A stretch of DNA of 64,000 nucleotides from Porphyrobacter sp. (lineage in GTDB: Bacteria; Pseudomonadota; Alphaproteobacteria; Sphingomonadales; Sphingomonadaceae), in assembly GCA_027531395.1 (NCBI GenBank), contig JAPZRO010000004.1, forward strand, positions 1,054,001 to 1,118,000, read 5' to 3'. Below, one piece after another: positions 30,488 through 38,540 of the stretch. The position numbers and the translations under genes were made by a program. Under the pieces are notes generated by a model, which was not told the origin of the DNA, ran no database searches, and saw nothing but the letters and a program-made list of their open reading frames with translations. How positions within the stretch are numbered: the first letter of the stretch is position 1; each line of letters opens with the position of its first letter.

Positions 30488-30877
30488 ATGCCCAGCCCCA
30501 GCGCCGCCGAGTTCGAACAGCAGGCGCGCAAGGTGCTGCGCGGTCTGCCGGAGCCGTTCCGCGACCATCTCGACGATGTGGTGCTGCGAATCGCGGAGTT
30601 CGCCAGCGCCGAGCAGCTGGCCGCGGTCGGGATGGACGATCCCTACGAACTGACCGGTCTCTACGAAGGCATCGCCTTGCCGGAGCAGTCGCAATGGGAT
30701 CACGAGCGGATGCCGCCGGTGATCAGCCTGTTCCGCCAGCCACTGCTTGCCGAGATGGAAGAGACCGGGGTCGGCTTTGCCGAACTGGTGCGTCACGTGG
30801 TGATCCACGAGGCCGGGCACCATTTCGGCCTGTCAGACGACGATATGGACGCGCTGGAGGAGAGCGTGGAGGATTAA
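30488..30877 (+). CDS. Small metallopeptidase-family protein (minimal zincin)
   Basis: A 129-residue protein of the 'metallopeptidase family' of minimal zincins. The zinc motif is HEAGH in VVIHEAGHHFGLSDDDMD, with the downstream Asp-rich turn typical of the family. No signal peptide is present. ATG 30488 follows AAGGACA with good spacing and gives MPSPSAAEF; the longer opening from 30413 lacks a ribosome-binding site. Function in vivo is not established for this family. Confidence 0.85.
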   Translation: MPSPSAAEFEQQARKVLRGLPEPFRDHLDDVVLRIAEFASAEQLAAVGMDDPYELTGLYEGIALPEQSQWDHERMPPVISLFRQPLLAEMEETGVGFAELVRHVVIHEAGHHFGLSDDDMDALEESVED

Positions 30878-30907
30878 CGCTTGGGAGGCGTTGTTCCCGG
30901 AGGCCCG

Positions 30908-30922
30908 GCACCCGAAAGGATT
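30908..30922. repeat. 15-bp duplicate of the tRNA-Arg 3' end (att-like)
   Basis: GCACCCGAAAGGATT here is identical, in the same orientation, to 31046-31060, which is the acceptor stem and part of the T-arm of tRNA-Arg. The copies are 138 bases apart. tRNA 3' ends are favoured att sites for tyrosine integrases, so this could be the leftover of a lost element. Confidence 0.5.
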
Positions 30923-31002
30923 ACTGCGCGGCTGCGCCGCTCCGTCATCTGCGCGCCTGCGGCGCTCCGATTCCGAACGGGTGCGAATCTTCCTGGGTAA
31001 CA

Positions 31003-31044
31003 CCAAAAAAGCCCGCCCCTCTTGCGAGGAGCGGGCTTTTTTGG
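31003..31044 (-). terminator. Terminator overlapping the 3' CCA of tRNA-Arg
   Basis: A perfect 14-bp stem CCAAAAAAGCCCGC/GCGGGCTTTTTTGG with further partial pairing inside and a T6 run on either strand. On the minus strand its first bases are the CCA end of tRNA-Arg, so mature tRNA end and terminator stem share sequence. It can also stop plus-strand transcription from the metallopeptidase gene. Confidence 0.88.
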
Positions 31045-31118
31045 CGCACCCGAAAGGATTCGAACCTCTGACCCCCAGATTCGTAGTCTGGTGCTCTATC
31101 CAGCTGAGCTACGGGTGC
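31042..31118 (-). tRNA. tRNA-Arg (anticodon ACG), CCA encoded
   Basis: Minus-strand cloverleaf: acceptor GCACCCG/CGGGTGC, D-arm TAGCTCAGCTGGATAGAGC, anticodon stem CCAGA/TCTGG around loop CTACGAA with anticodon ACG (complement at 31082-31084), and T-arm GGTTCGAATCC. Discriminator G and an encoded CCA (31042-31044) follow. ACG is normally edited by TadA to ICG, reading CGU, CGC and CGA. Confidence 0.97.
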
Positions 31119-31178
31119 GCTCTGGAGGGCGGCCTCTAGGGGGGTCGGCCGCGATTGGCAAGGGGCTTTTGCGACCCA

Positions 31179-31610
31179 TCAGCGATTTTGGAACAGCTGC
31201 GCGGCGAGCATGATGTCGAGCGGCGGCATTGGTAGCGCGCAGGCCTCTGCGGGAGTGAACCAGCCCACCGCCCCGCCTTCGAGCGCCGCCGGCTCTCCGC
31301 TCCAGCCGGTGACCGTGTAAAGCAAAATGACAATCTGCCGCCCCGCCTCCGGCACGCGGGTTTCGGCAAAACCGGCCGGCGCCATCGTGGCGGGATCGCA
31401 TCGGATGCCGAGCTCCTCATGCAGCTCGCGGGTCAGAGATTGTGAAGGAATTTCATCAGGTTCAACCTTCCCTCCGGGAAATTCCCAAAGGCCCGCGTGG
31501 TGCTTGCCCGGGGGGCGCTGATGCATCAGCCAGCGCCCGTCTGCACGTTGCAGCGCACCTGCCACCACCGCGATCCAACCCGATGCTGCGTCGGTTTTTT
31601 TTCCATCCAT
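31179..31610 (-). CDS. mutT: MutT-type Nudix hydrolase (8-oxo-dGTP diphosphatase)
   Basis: A 143-residue Nudix protein. The box G-x5-E-x7-REUxEExGU is perfect from GKVEPDE through RELHEELG. The QRPPGKHHAGLWEFPGGK stretch before it is the usual MutT context, supporting 8-oxo-dGTP pyrophosphatase activity that prevents A:T to C:G transversions. A specificity shift within the family cannot be excluded. It lies just upstream of tRNA-Arg on the same strand. Confidence 0.88.
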   Translation of the reverse strand: MDGKKTDAASGWIAVVAGALQRADGRWLMHQRPPGKHHAGLWEFPGGKVEPDEIPSQSLTRELHEELGIRCDPATMAPAGFAETRVPEAGRQIVILLYTVTGWSGEPAALEGGAVGWFTPAEACALPMPPLDIMLAAQLFQNR

Positions 31611-31689
31611 GGGCCGCTCGATAACCTTTTCTTAACCCGCGCGCCCGATTTTCAGGCTTGTCAGAACGCAATAGACAGGTGTTCCCAAG

Positions 31690-31872
31690 ATGATGACGAC
31701 CTTTCTCAGGACCATGAAGGACGACACGTCTGGCGCCACCGCCGTCGAATACGGACTGATCGTTGCTCTCATCGTGCTCGCCATGCTGGTTTCGATGCAA
31801 CTCGTTGCAACCGAAACCCTCGAAATGTGGGGCCACGTCGAGGACAAATCGCTGGAAGCCATGGGCGCCTGA
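31690..31872 (+). CDS. Flp-family type IVb pilin (first copy)
   Basis: A 60-residue Flp pilin precursor: short charged leader, then SGATAVEYGLIVALIVLAM. The processing site is after the Gly of SG-ATAVEYG, with the Glu and Tyr five and six residues later as in Flp prepilins, and a single hydrophobic helix. The tail (EMWGHVEDKSLEAMGA) is more acidic than that of the next pilin. TadV/CpaA peptidase and the Tad secretion genes are not in the window. ATGs at 31690 and 31693 are alternatives; no strong ribosome-binding site is visible. Confidence 0.88.
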   Translation: MMTTFLRTMKDDTSGATAVEYGLIVALIVLAMLVSMQLVATETLEMWGHVEDKSLEAMGA

Positions 31873-31993
31873 CCCTTCGAAAATCAAACGTCGAGTTAGG
31901 AATTTCTCAATAGCTTCCACTTAACAAGACACACACCGGGCCGGGCCAAGCGGAACGGTATGGGTACCGACGACCGAAACCAGGAGACGACTA

Positions 31994-32179
31994 ATGACCT
32001 TCATCAACAAGCTTTTCCGTGACGAAGCTGGCGCGACCGCCATCGAATACGGCCTGATCGCCGCTCTCATCGCCGTGGCCGCCATCGTCGGCATGCAGGC
32101 TCTGGGCGACAGCCTCGACACCACCTTCAACAACGTCAGCGCCGAGCTCGACGCCAACAACTCGACCCCGGCTGCGTAA
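31994..32179 (+). CDS. Flp-family type IVb pilin (second copy)
   Basis: A 61-residue prepilin with AGATAIEYGLIAALIAVAAIVG, the canonical Flp cleavage and polymerisation segment. A good CAGGAGA precedes the ATG, unlike the first copy, and a strong terminator follows, so this is probably the major, highly expressed pilin. The two copies share the N-terminal processing region but differ in their tails (here NVSAELDANNSTPAA). They are 121 bases apart, on one strand, likely one duplication. Confidence 0.92.
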   Translation: MTFINKLFRDEAGATAIEYGLIAALIAVAAIVGMQALGDSLDTTFNNVSAELDANNSTPAA

Positions 32180-32201
32180 TCGCTCCAGGGACTGGAAACG
32201 G

Positions 32202-32233
32202 AAGCGGCGGAGGGAAACCTCCGCCGCTTTTTG
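32202..32233 (+). terminator. Intrinsic terminator after the Flp pilin genes
   Basis: Stem AAGCGGCGGAGG, GAAA tetraloop, CCTCCGCCGCTT, then a T-run. Perfect 12-bp pairing with a stable GNRA loop. It begins 23 bases after the second pilin stop. Confidence 0.93.
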
Positions 32234-32240
32234 TTTGTGA

Positions 32241-32365
32241 ATCGCGCTTGCGCGCGATGCAGACCCCCCGCCCCGCCTCCCCACCCGGCCACCATAGCCT
32301 GTTGGTATCTTTGGGGGCGGGGTGGGGTGGCGGGGCGGCGGGTCTGCGGTTCGCGCCAGCGAACC
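32241..32365. repeat. Nested inverted-repeat element: long GC-rich arms flanked by two hairpins
   Basis: Outer left hairpin ATCGCGC-TTGC-GCGCGAT (32241-32258). Left arm 32259-32287 matches the reverse complement of right arm 32319-32347 at 26 of 29 positions, around a 31-base centre. Outer right hairpin GGTTCGC-GCCA-GCGAACC (32348-32365). Hairpin, arm, centre, arm, hairpin is a symmetrical layout resembling a compound REP/BIME element. No coding potential was seen. Confidence 0.7.
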
Positions 32366-32374
32366 TGCGAAGCA

Positions 32375-33853
32375 TTAACGCGCGCGCACCACGATCTTGA
32401 CCTTCTGGCCAGGGACCAGCGCCTCGCCGGGCCGCAAGGCGTTGAGCACGAGGAAACGTTCCTCCTGCGCGCTCGGATAGGCCATCCGCCGCGCGAGGCT
32501 CGCAACCGTATCGCCGCGCGCCACTGTCACCACCTGCAGCTTCTTCGGCACCACTGACCCAGCCTCGGCCGGGGTGATCCGCCGCATCGACTGGAACATC
32601 GCGTTGAACGTCCCTGCACGGCCCGCAGGCGCGATCGCGGTGAAGTGATAGGCACGGTCGCGCGCGAATTCATAGGCGAACACCACCACGTCGACCTGCG
32701 AATTGCCGTTGTTGACCCGCGCGACGCCATAGGCCGCGGGCAGGCCGTTCACCGTCGTGCGCTCCATCTGCGTGGGCGCCAGATTGCGGTCCTTGCCGCC
32801 CAGCGCGGTGAACTGCTGGCGCACATAGGTGTCGAGGTTGCCGTTGTAGGGTGCGAGCGTCATCTGCGCCTGCCCGCCCTGCCCCTGAACGCTGACCGCA
32901 CGCGTGCCATTGACCATGATGAAGCCCTGCGGCGCGGTGAAGGACAGGCGCAGCTCGGGATGGATGAAGGTACTGCCCTCGATCATGCCCTGCGCCGGAT
33001 CATCGCCGTAGAGCAGACCGTCAATCCGGGACAGGAAACTGTCGCGATTGATGACACCACCGGTCGCGCTGCCGGCCTTGGACAGCGCGGTCTGCACCCG
33101 GCTCGCCGGATCGGGGTGGGTCGAAGCCCATTCGGGCACACTCGCATTGCGCCCCGCGAGCCGCGCATCGAGCGCGTTCTGCGCGGCGAGGCTCGCCAGC
33201 ACAGTCGCCATCGCGCGGCGATCATAGCCGGCGCGGCCGAGATACTGGATCCCGAGATCGTCGGCCTGAAGCTCCTGCTTGCGCGAGAAGCGCAAGGTCA
33301 GCAGCTGCGAGCCTTCCATGAAGGTGCGCGACAGGGTGCTGCCGAGCTGCGAATCACCCAGCAGGATCGAGGAACCGATCGCGCCCAGCACCCCGAGGAT
33401 CGAATTGGTCTGCGCCGCCTTCTGCCGCCGCTGGCTGTGGCGCGCGGCGACATGGCCGACCTCGTGGCCGAGCACCGCGGCGAGCTCCGCCTCGTTGTTC
33501 ATCAGCGTGACCAGCTGGCGGGTGGTGTAGATGTAGCCGCCCGGCACCGCGAAGGCGTTGTGCACCGGCGAGTTGAGCAGGCTGACGGTGAAGGCCTCGC
33601 GCGCATTGCCGAGGCCCGATTGCACCGCGATATTCTTGCCCACCTGCTCGACATAGGCGGCGTGCGGCCCCGTCATCGCCCCGCCGAACTCGGCGAGGAA
33701 CTGGGGGTGATACTGCGCCCCCATCTGCGCTTCCTGCGGGGTGATGGCGCTGCCGGGCCTCGGCGTCTGCGCCGCAACCCCCGCTCCCACCGAACCCGCC
33801 AGAGCGAGCGCGGCCGCCCCGAGCGCGAGCTGCCTGCGTGCGAATCGTGCCAT
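32375..33853 (-). CDS. Periplasmic M48-family metalloprotease with C-terminal LysM-like domain
   Basis: 492 residues. A signal peptide (ending VGAGVAAQT near 30) leads to an M48 peptidase with the zinc motif LGHEVGH (His130, Glu131, His134) and the third ligand region RKQELQADDLGIQYL. The C-terminal ~50 residues, VVTVARGDTVASLARRM through VPGQKVKIVV, form a LysM-like peptidoglycan-binding module. BepA-type M48 proteases degrade stalled outer-membrane proteins, so an envelope quality-control role is likely; the LysM tail would hold it at the cell wall. The central region (about 290-430) has no assigned domain. Confidence 0.87.
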   Translation of the reverse strand: MARFARRQLALGAAALALAGSVGAGVAAQTPRPGSAITPQEAQMGAQYHPQFLAEFGGAMTGPHAAYVEQVGKNIAVQSGLGNAREAFTVSLLNSPVHNAFAVPGGYIYTTRQLVTLMNNEAELAAVLGHEVGHVAARHSQRRQKAAQTNSILGVLGAIGSSILLGDSQLGSTLSRTFMEGSQLLTLRFSRKQELQADDLGIQYLGRAGYDRRAMATVLASLAAQNALDARLAGRNASVPEWASTHPDPASRVQTALSKAGSATGGVINRDSFLSRIDGLLYGDDPAQGMIEGSTFIHPELRLSFTAPQGFIMVNGTRAVSVQGQGGQAQMTLAPYNGNLDTYVRQQFTALGGKDRNLAPTQMERTTVNGLPAAYGVARVNNGNSQVDVVVFAYEFARDRAYHFTAIAPAGRAGTFNAMFQSMRRITPAEAGSVVPKKLQVVTVARGDTVASLARRMAYPSAQEERFLVLNALRPGEALVPGQKVKIVVRAR

Positions 33854-33939
33854 GATCAGTCCCTTATCCTGCGCCGGTTCCGGTCGGGCCCCAGCCTATC
33901 CGGAAACCCGCTCACGGCAAGGTTCTGGCAAGCGAAAGA

Positions 33940-34884
33940 TTAACCGCCGATGGCGAGGAAGCGCTCTTCGCGTTGGGCGATCACCGCCGCGCTGTCCTTG
34001 CCCGAGAGGAGATCGATCTCCTCGGTCAGAGCCTGGCCTAGCATCCGCGCCGCAGCCACCGGATCGCGCTGTGCGCCGCCGACCGGCTCCTTGACGATGC
34101 GGTCGATCACATTGTCGCGCTTCAGATGCTGCGCCGTGACCTTCATCGCCTGCGCCGCTTCCGGCGCCTTTTCGCTGGTGCGCCACAGGATCGAGGCGCA
34201 GCCTTCAGGGCTGATCACCGAATAGACCGCGTGCTCCATCATCAGCACCCGGTTGGCCGAGGCGAGCGCCACCGCGCCGCCCGATCCGCCCTCGCCCACG
34301 ATCGCGGCGACCATCGGCACCGGCAGGGCAAGGCACGCCTCGGTCGCGCGGGCGATGGCTTCGGCCTGGCCGCGCTCTTCCGCCTCGATCCCCGGGAACG
34401 CGCCCGAAGTATCCACCAGCGTCACCACCGGCAGGCCGAATCGGCCCGCGAGTTCCATCAGGCGGATCGCCTTGCGGTAGCCCTCGGGCTTGCCCATGCC
34501 GAAATTGTGGCGGATGCGGCTTTGCGTATCATGGCCCTTCTCGTGGCCGATCAGCATCACCCGCCGCCCGTTCAGCGTGGCGAACCCACCCATGATCGCG
34601 AGGTCGTCGGCATAGAGCCGGTCGCCGCCCAGCGGCATGAAGTCGCTGAAAGCATGGGCGACATAGTCGCGGAAATGCGGCCGCTGCGGATGGCGCGCGA
34701 CCTGGGTCTTCTGCCACGGGGTGAGCGAGGCATAGGTGCTGGCAAGCAGCTCGGTGCTCTTGGCTTCGAGCCGGGCAATCTCTTGCGCGACGTCGACATC
34801 ATGCAGCGCGTTGACGCTGCGCAGCTGGGCGATGCGTTCTTCCAGCTGGGCGACCGGCTTCTCGAAATCGAGATAGGAAATCAT
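33940..34884 (-). CDS. accA: Acetyl-CoA carboxylase carboxyltransferase subunit alpha
   Basis: The 314-residue alpha half of the carboxyltransferase that moves CO2 from biotin carrier protein to acetyl-CoA for fatty-acid synthesis. Typical segments: YLDFEKPVAQLEERI at the start, GHEKGHD, PVVTLVDTSGAFPGIEAEERGQAEAIA, GEGGSGGA and YSVISPEGCASILW. No accD is adjacent, as usual. It lies ten bases downstream of xerD on the same strand. Confidence 0.97.
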   Translation of the reverse strand: MISYLDFEKPVAQLEERIAQLRSVNALHDVDVAQEIARLEAKSTELLASTYASLTPWQKTQVARHPQRPHFRDYVAHAFSDFMPLGGDRLYADDLAIMGGFATLNGRRVMLIGHEKGHDTQSRIRHNFGMGKPEGYRKAIRLMELAGRFGLPVVTLVDTSGAFPGIEAEERGQAEAIARATEACLALPVPMVAAIVGEGGSGGAVALASANRVLMMEHAVYSVISPEGCASILWRTSEKAPEAAQAMKVTAQHLKRDNVIDRIVKEPVGGAQRDPVAAARMLGQALTEEIDLLSGKDSAAVIAQREERFLAIGG

Positions 34885-34893
34885 TGCGCGGCG

Positions 34894-35781
34894 CTAGTCC
34901 GATGTTGTGCTGGTTGCAAGCGGGTGGCGGGAATTGACGAGGGCAACCAGCCGCGCGGCATCGACATGGGTGTAGATCTGGGTGGTGGAAATGTCGGCAT
35001 GGCCGAGCAGGGTCTGGAGCACGCGCAGATCCGCCCCGCCCTCGAGCAGGTGGGTGGCAAAAGCATGGCGCAGCACGTGCGGGCTGATCCGCGCGGGATC
35101 GAGCCCGGCGCGCACCGCCAGCGCCTTCAATAGCTGGAACAATCGCACGCGGGTGAGCGGCTTGCCGTCCTTCGAGGGAAACAGATAGCGCGAGGCGGGT
35201 TCGCCCGGGCGCAGCGCCTGCCAGCGCGACAGCGCCTCCAGCGCGCGCGCGCCGACCGGCACCAAACGGGTCGTGCCGCCCTTGCCGGTGATGGTGAGGA
35301 AGGGCGCATCGCGCGGCACCGCGACCAGCGGCAGCTCCGCCAGTTCCGAGGCGCGCAGGCCCGAACCGTAGAGCAGCTCGATCAGCGCCAGCGTGCGCAC
35401 CGCCTGAGGCTCTTCGGTTGACGCCTCCAGCTCGGCGCGGGCGAACAGCGCGGCGATGTCGGCGTGCCCCAGCACCTTGGGCAGCGGACGGCGCGCGCGC
35501 GGCGCGGGCAGCGCGCCCGAGGGATCGTCGGAGCGCCAGCCCTCGTCGATGGCAAAGCCGAAGAACTGCCGCAGCGCCGAGGCCTTGCGCGCCACGCTGG
35601 CGGGCGCGAGCGTCGCCCATTCCTGCGCCAGCGAAGCTACGGCATCGCGGTCCGCCGCAGCAAGATCGCCGATCGCTTCCTCGGCCCCGGCGAGATCGCG
35701 GCGGTAGGCGGCAAGCGTGTTGGCAGCAGCCCCGCGCTGGGCGGCGAGCATGGCGAGGAACGCCTCGGTCGCGGCGGACAC
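34894..35781 (-). CDS. xerD: Site-specific tyrosine recombinase XerD
   Basis: Resolves chromosome dimers at dif together with XerC. 295 residues with a SAM-like N-terminal core-binding domain and a C-terminal catalytic domain. All catalytic residues are seen: Arg143 (GSGLRASEL), Lys167 (ITGKGGTT), His235 and Arg238 (SPHVLRHAFATHLL), His261 (LLGHADISTT) and Tyr270 (QIYTHV). The chromosomal setting (accA, a conserved exported protein, aroK) indicates the housekeeping Xer, not a mobile-element integrase. XerC is an alternative call; HVLRHAFATHLLEGGADLR is the XerD-like version. Confidence 0.9.
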   Translation of the reverse strand: MSAATEAFLAMLAAQRGAAANTLAAYRRDLAGAEEAIGDLAAADRDAVASLAQEWATLAPASVARKASALRQFFGFAIDEGWRSDDPSGALPAPRARRPLPKVLGHADIAALFARAELEASTEEPQAVRTLALIELLYGSGLRASELAELPLVAVPRDAPFLTITGKGGTTRLVPVGARALEALSRWQALRPGEPASRYLFPSKDGKPLTRVRLFQLLKALAVRAGLDPARISPHVLRHAFATHLLEGGADLRVLQTLLGHADISTTQIYTHVDAARLVALVNSRHPLATSTTSD

Positions 35782-35794
35782 CGGCCCGCCAGCC

Positions 35795-37729
35795 TCAGCC
35801 GCGCGCGACCGCCTCGGCGGCGATCATCCGGGCCTCGGCCTCGAGCCCCACCCGGGTCAGCGCGGCGGTGATGTGATAGAGGTGGAGCGGGGTCATCTGC
35901 TCCCAGCTTGTCCCCTGCATCCCGAGGCCCGCGAGCAGCGCCACCAGCGTCGGGTTGTTGACCGCGGCAGCGCGCGAGATGGCGCGGCTCCAGCGGGTCT
36001 GGCGGGCGAGATCGACGCCGAGATCGTCGGCCAGCGCGGCGGCATCGCCCTCGTCGAGCCGGCCAAGCCCGGCGAGGCCCGCGACGAGGAAGGCCGACTT
36101 GCGGCTTTCGGCGCTGTCGTCGTCGCTGATGAAGCTCTCGACCGCGCCCTGCCCCACGCCATTGCTGCGCGGCGCGGAGAGCACGATCAGCGCCCAGCCT
36201 AGCGAGCCTTCGTCCACCACCTCGCGCCACGCCAGCGCATCGCGATCGAGCCCGGCGGCGAGCATCGAGGCAATCAGCGCGCCGGCGGCATCGGCATGGG
36301 CGGCGTCGGCCGGAATGCGCGCAGCGGCATATGCAGTGAGCACCCTTGCGCCGTAACCGTCACCCCCGCCGATGGCATTGCCCGCCTCCCACAACCGCTG
36401 CATCGCGGCGATGCGCGTGGCGGGGTCGGCTGCGACATAGGCCTCGCGCAGCGAAGCGGCGTGGGTGCGCGCCTCGCTCTCGGCGGTGCTGTCGGCATAG
36501 AGCGCGCTGTAGAGATCGATCAGCGCCTGCGAGGACAGGATCCCCTCGCGCGCGGCGCGTCCGGCGAAGGGCGCGCGCTCGATCGCAGGGAGCATCGGCA
36601 GCAGCGCGCCGGAACGGGCGTAATAGCCGGCATCCGCCCCGCCGAGCGCGGCTTCCATCAGGTTCTCCGGCACCGGCTCGCCCAATGCGGTGGCGAGGCC
36701 GAAGCGCCACGGGGTAAGCTGTTCGACCGGCTCCCACTCGATCTGCACCGCCCGCTGGCCGCGCCCGGCAGCACCCGCAAAGCGGCGCGCCAGCAGCACG
36801 TCGATGCGCGGCGCGACCCCGCGGAACAGCGCGCGGTCGAGCTGCGAGGCGGCCAGCGCACTCTCGCCCGCATAGGCGTTACAGATCGCCTGCATCAGCT
36901 GCCACTCGCCATCGTCGCGCGCCGATCCCTGCAGGCGGACGGCGGGACAGGCGCCGGTGATGTCGCCAGAACCGAGATAGGCCGTAAGCGCCTCGGCGGT
37001 GAGCGCGGGCGACCAGTTGGCGGTGTCAATATCCTGCACCACGGCGCGCGCCACGGCGAATTCGCCGATGCGGTTGAGCACGCCGACGCGCAAGGCAGCG
37101 AATTCGACCGGGTCCATGCCGAGCGGCGCGGCAAGGCGGCTCGCCAGCGCGCGGCGCACGAGAATATGGCCCCAGCGCGAGACCATCGGCCCGCGCGTGC
37201 CGTTGAGCGCGGCGCGCACCAGCTTGTCCGACTGGTTGGCGAGCGCGCGGGGCGGCAACCCGCCCTCCTCGGTCGCCATCACGCCGACGCGGGTCAAGGC
37301 GCGGCGGGCGCCGGGGGGAATGTCGAACTTCGGCTTCAGCCCGAGCAGCTGGTCAAGCTCCTCGGTCGACATGTTCTCCAACTCCTCGAGGCTCGGCAGG
37401 CGGGCGAGCTCGTCGCGGGTGATCGAAGGCAGCGCCGGGGCATTGACAGGCACCTCGCCTGCCGTGCCGGGAAGGAAGGTGCCGGGGGCAGGCACCGTCG
37501 GTTGCGTGCCGGGGCGCGGCTGCGTCGCAGGCGCACCGCTCGGCGCGGGCGCGGGGCGAGGTGCGGGCGTGGGCACCGGCGCGGGATCATCGAAACCCGG
37601 CGGTAGGATCGATTCGGGCTTGCCCTGCGCACTCGCGAAGCCGGCCAGACCCGCTCCGCCCAGCGCACCGCCAAGGCCGAGCGCCAGCACGCTCAGTCCC
37701 AGCGTCAGGCGGTTTCGCGCCCGCTTCAT
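35795..37729 (-). CDS. Large exported/anchored helical protein of unknown function
   Basis: 644 residues. A hydrophobic N-terminus (about 8-34, ending FASAQG) acts as signal peptide or anchor. A Pro/Ala-rich linker (about 45-90, PVPTPAPRPAPAPSG) and a helical body to the end follow. The body is rich in Ala, Leu and Arg with repeat-like helices, suggesting a TPR-like alpha-solenoid, but no motif is exact enough to name. Its start overlaps the stop of the 66-residue membrane protein (ATGA), implying a pair. xerD follows 13 bases downstream. The position between aroK and xerD suggests a conserved envelope function. Confidence 0.7.
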   Translation of the reverse strand: MKRARNRLTLGLSVLALGLGGALGGAGLAGFASAQGKPESILPPGFDDPAPVPTPAPRPAPAPSGAPATQPRPGTQPTVPAPGTFLPGTAGEVPVNAPALPSITRDELARLPSLEELENMSTEELDQLLGLKPKFDIPPGARRALTRVGVMATEEGGLPPRALANQSDKLVRAALNGTRGPMVSRWGHILVRRALASRLAAPLGMDPVEFAALRVGVLNRIGEFAVARAVVQDIDTANWSPALTAEALTAYLGSGDITGACPAVRLQGSARDDGEWQLMQAICNAYAGESALAASQLDRALFRGVAPRIDVLLARRFAGAAGRGQRAVQIEWEPVEQLTPWRFGLATALGEPVPENLMEAALGGADAGYYARSGALLPMLPAIERAPFAGRAAREGILSSQALIDLYSALYADSTAESEARTHAASLREAYVAADPATRIAAMQRLWEAGNAIGGGDGYGARVLTAYAAARIPADAAHADAAGALIASMLAAGLDRDALAWREVVDEGSLGWALIVLSAPRSNGVGQGAVESFISDDDSAESRKSAFLVAGLAGLGRLDEGDAAALADDLGVDLARQTRWSRAISRAAAVNNPTLVALLAGLGMQGTSWEQMTPLHLYHITAALTRVGLEAEARMIAAEAVARG

Positions 37730-37926
37730 TGCCCGGCTCCGGGCAGAACGATCTCCTGCTCGATCGGATGCAGCGCTTCCTCGCCGCCGTCAAACCATGC
37801 CAGCGCCAGCAGGGCCGCTGCAATCACCACCCCGATCACCGTCCGGCGCGCCGGCAGGGCCACAGGCCGCGAGGGTTCGCGCGAGAGAATCTGCCGGGCC
37901 GGCGTGGGTCGGGAGAGGTTTGCCAT
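37726..37926 (-). CDS. Small single-pass membrane protein, coupled to the 644-residue protein
   Basis: 66 residues: a basic cytoplasmic N-terminus with several Arg/Pro, one transmembrane helix (RTVIGVVIAAALLALAWF, about 28-45) and a short acidic periplasmic tail. Its TGA overlaps the next start in ATGA. It is divergent from aroK with 38 bases between starts. No family was recognised. The co-translation suggests the two products act together at the inner membrane. Confidence 0.7.
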   Translation of the reverse strand: MANLSRPTPARQILSREPSRPVALPARRTVIGVVIAAALLALAWFDGGEEALHPIEQEIVLPGAGQ

Positions 37927-37964
37927 ATTGCACGCGCCCTAGCCCATCTATAGGCCGTGCGGCA

Positions 37965-38540
37965 ATGTCCGCCGAGCCTGCATCAACCGATCCCGCACCT
38001 GCCGATCTGGCCGCCATCGCCGCACGCATCACCTGTCCGGTGGTGCTGGTGGGGCTGATGGGCGTGGGCAAGTCCACCGTCGGGCGGAAGCTCGCCAGCC
38101 TGCTCCGGCGCGATTTCGTCGATGCCGACGAGGCCATCGTCGAGGCCGCGCAGCTCTCCATCCCCGAAATCTTCGAACAATTCGGCGAGCCCTATTTCCG
38201 CGATGGCGAGCGGCGCGTGATCGCCCGCCTGATCGAGGAAGGTCACGGCGTGATCGCCACCGGCGGCGGAGCCTTCGTCGATCCCTCGACCCGCGCGCTG
38301 ATCCTTGAGCGCGCCATCGCGGTGTGGATCGATGCCGATGTCGATACGCTGGTGGAGCGCACCGCGCGGCGCAACACGCGGCCCTTGCTCAAGAACGGCA
38401 ACCCCCGCGAAATCCTCACCCGGCTGGCCGCCGAGCGCGCGCCCTTCTATGCCGAGGCCCCTATCCGCGTGGTCAGCGAGAACGGCCCCCATGCCGATAC
38501 CGCCCGCGCCATCATCGAGGCGATTGACCAATGGCTGTGA
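37965..38540 (+). CDS. aroK: Shikimate kinase
   Basis: Phosphorylates shikimate at O3 with ATP in aromatic amino-acid synthesis. 191 residues: P-loop GLMGVGKST, the DADEAIVEAA segment with the shikimate-binding Asp, FRDGERRVIARL with its Arg, ATGGGAFVD, and the lid region RPLLKNGNPREIL. The ATG at 37965 gives MSAEPAST; the frame is open far upstream, but that part is antisense to the 644-residue gene. It overlaps aroB by ten bases. Confidence 0.95.
   Translation: MSAEPASTDPAPADLAAIAARITCPVVLVGLMGVGKSTVGRKLASLLRRDFVDADEAIVEAAQLSIPEIFEQFGEPYFRDGERRVIARLIEEGHGVIATGGGAFVDPSTRALILERAIAVWIDADVDTLVERTARRNTRPLLKNGNPREILTRLAAERAPFYAEAPIRVVSENGPHADTARAIIEAIDQWL

Noticed and set aside
34894..35781. Phage integrase indicating a mobile element
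   Set aside because: Sequence and setting are those of housekeeping XerD; no phage or island genes surround it.
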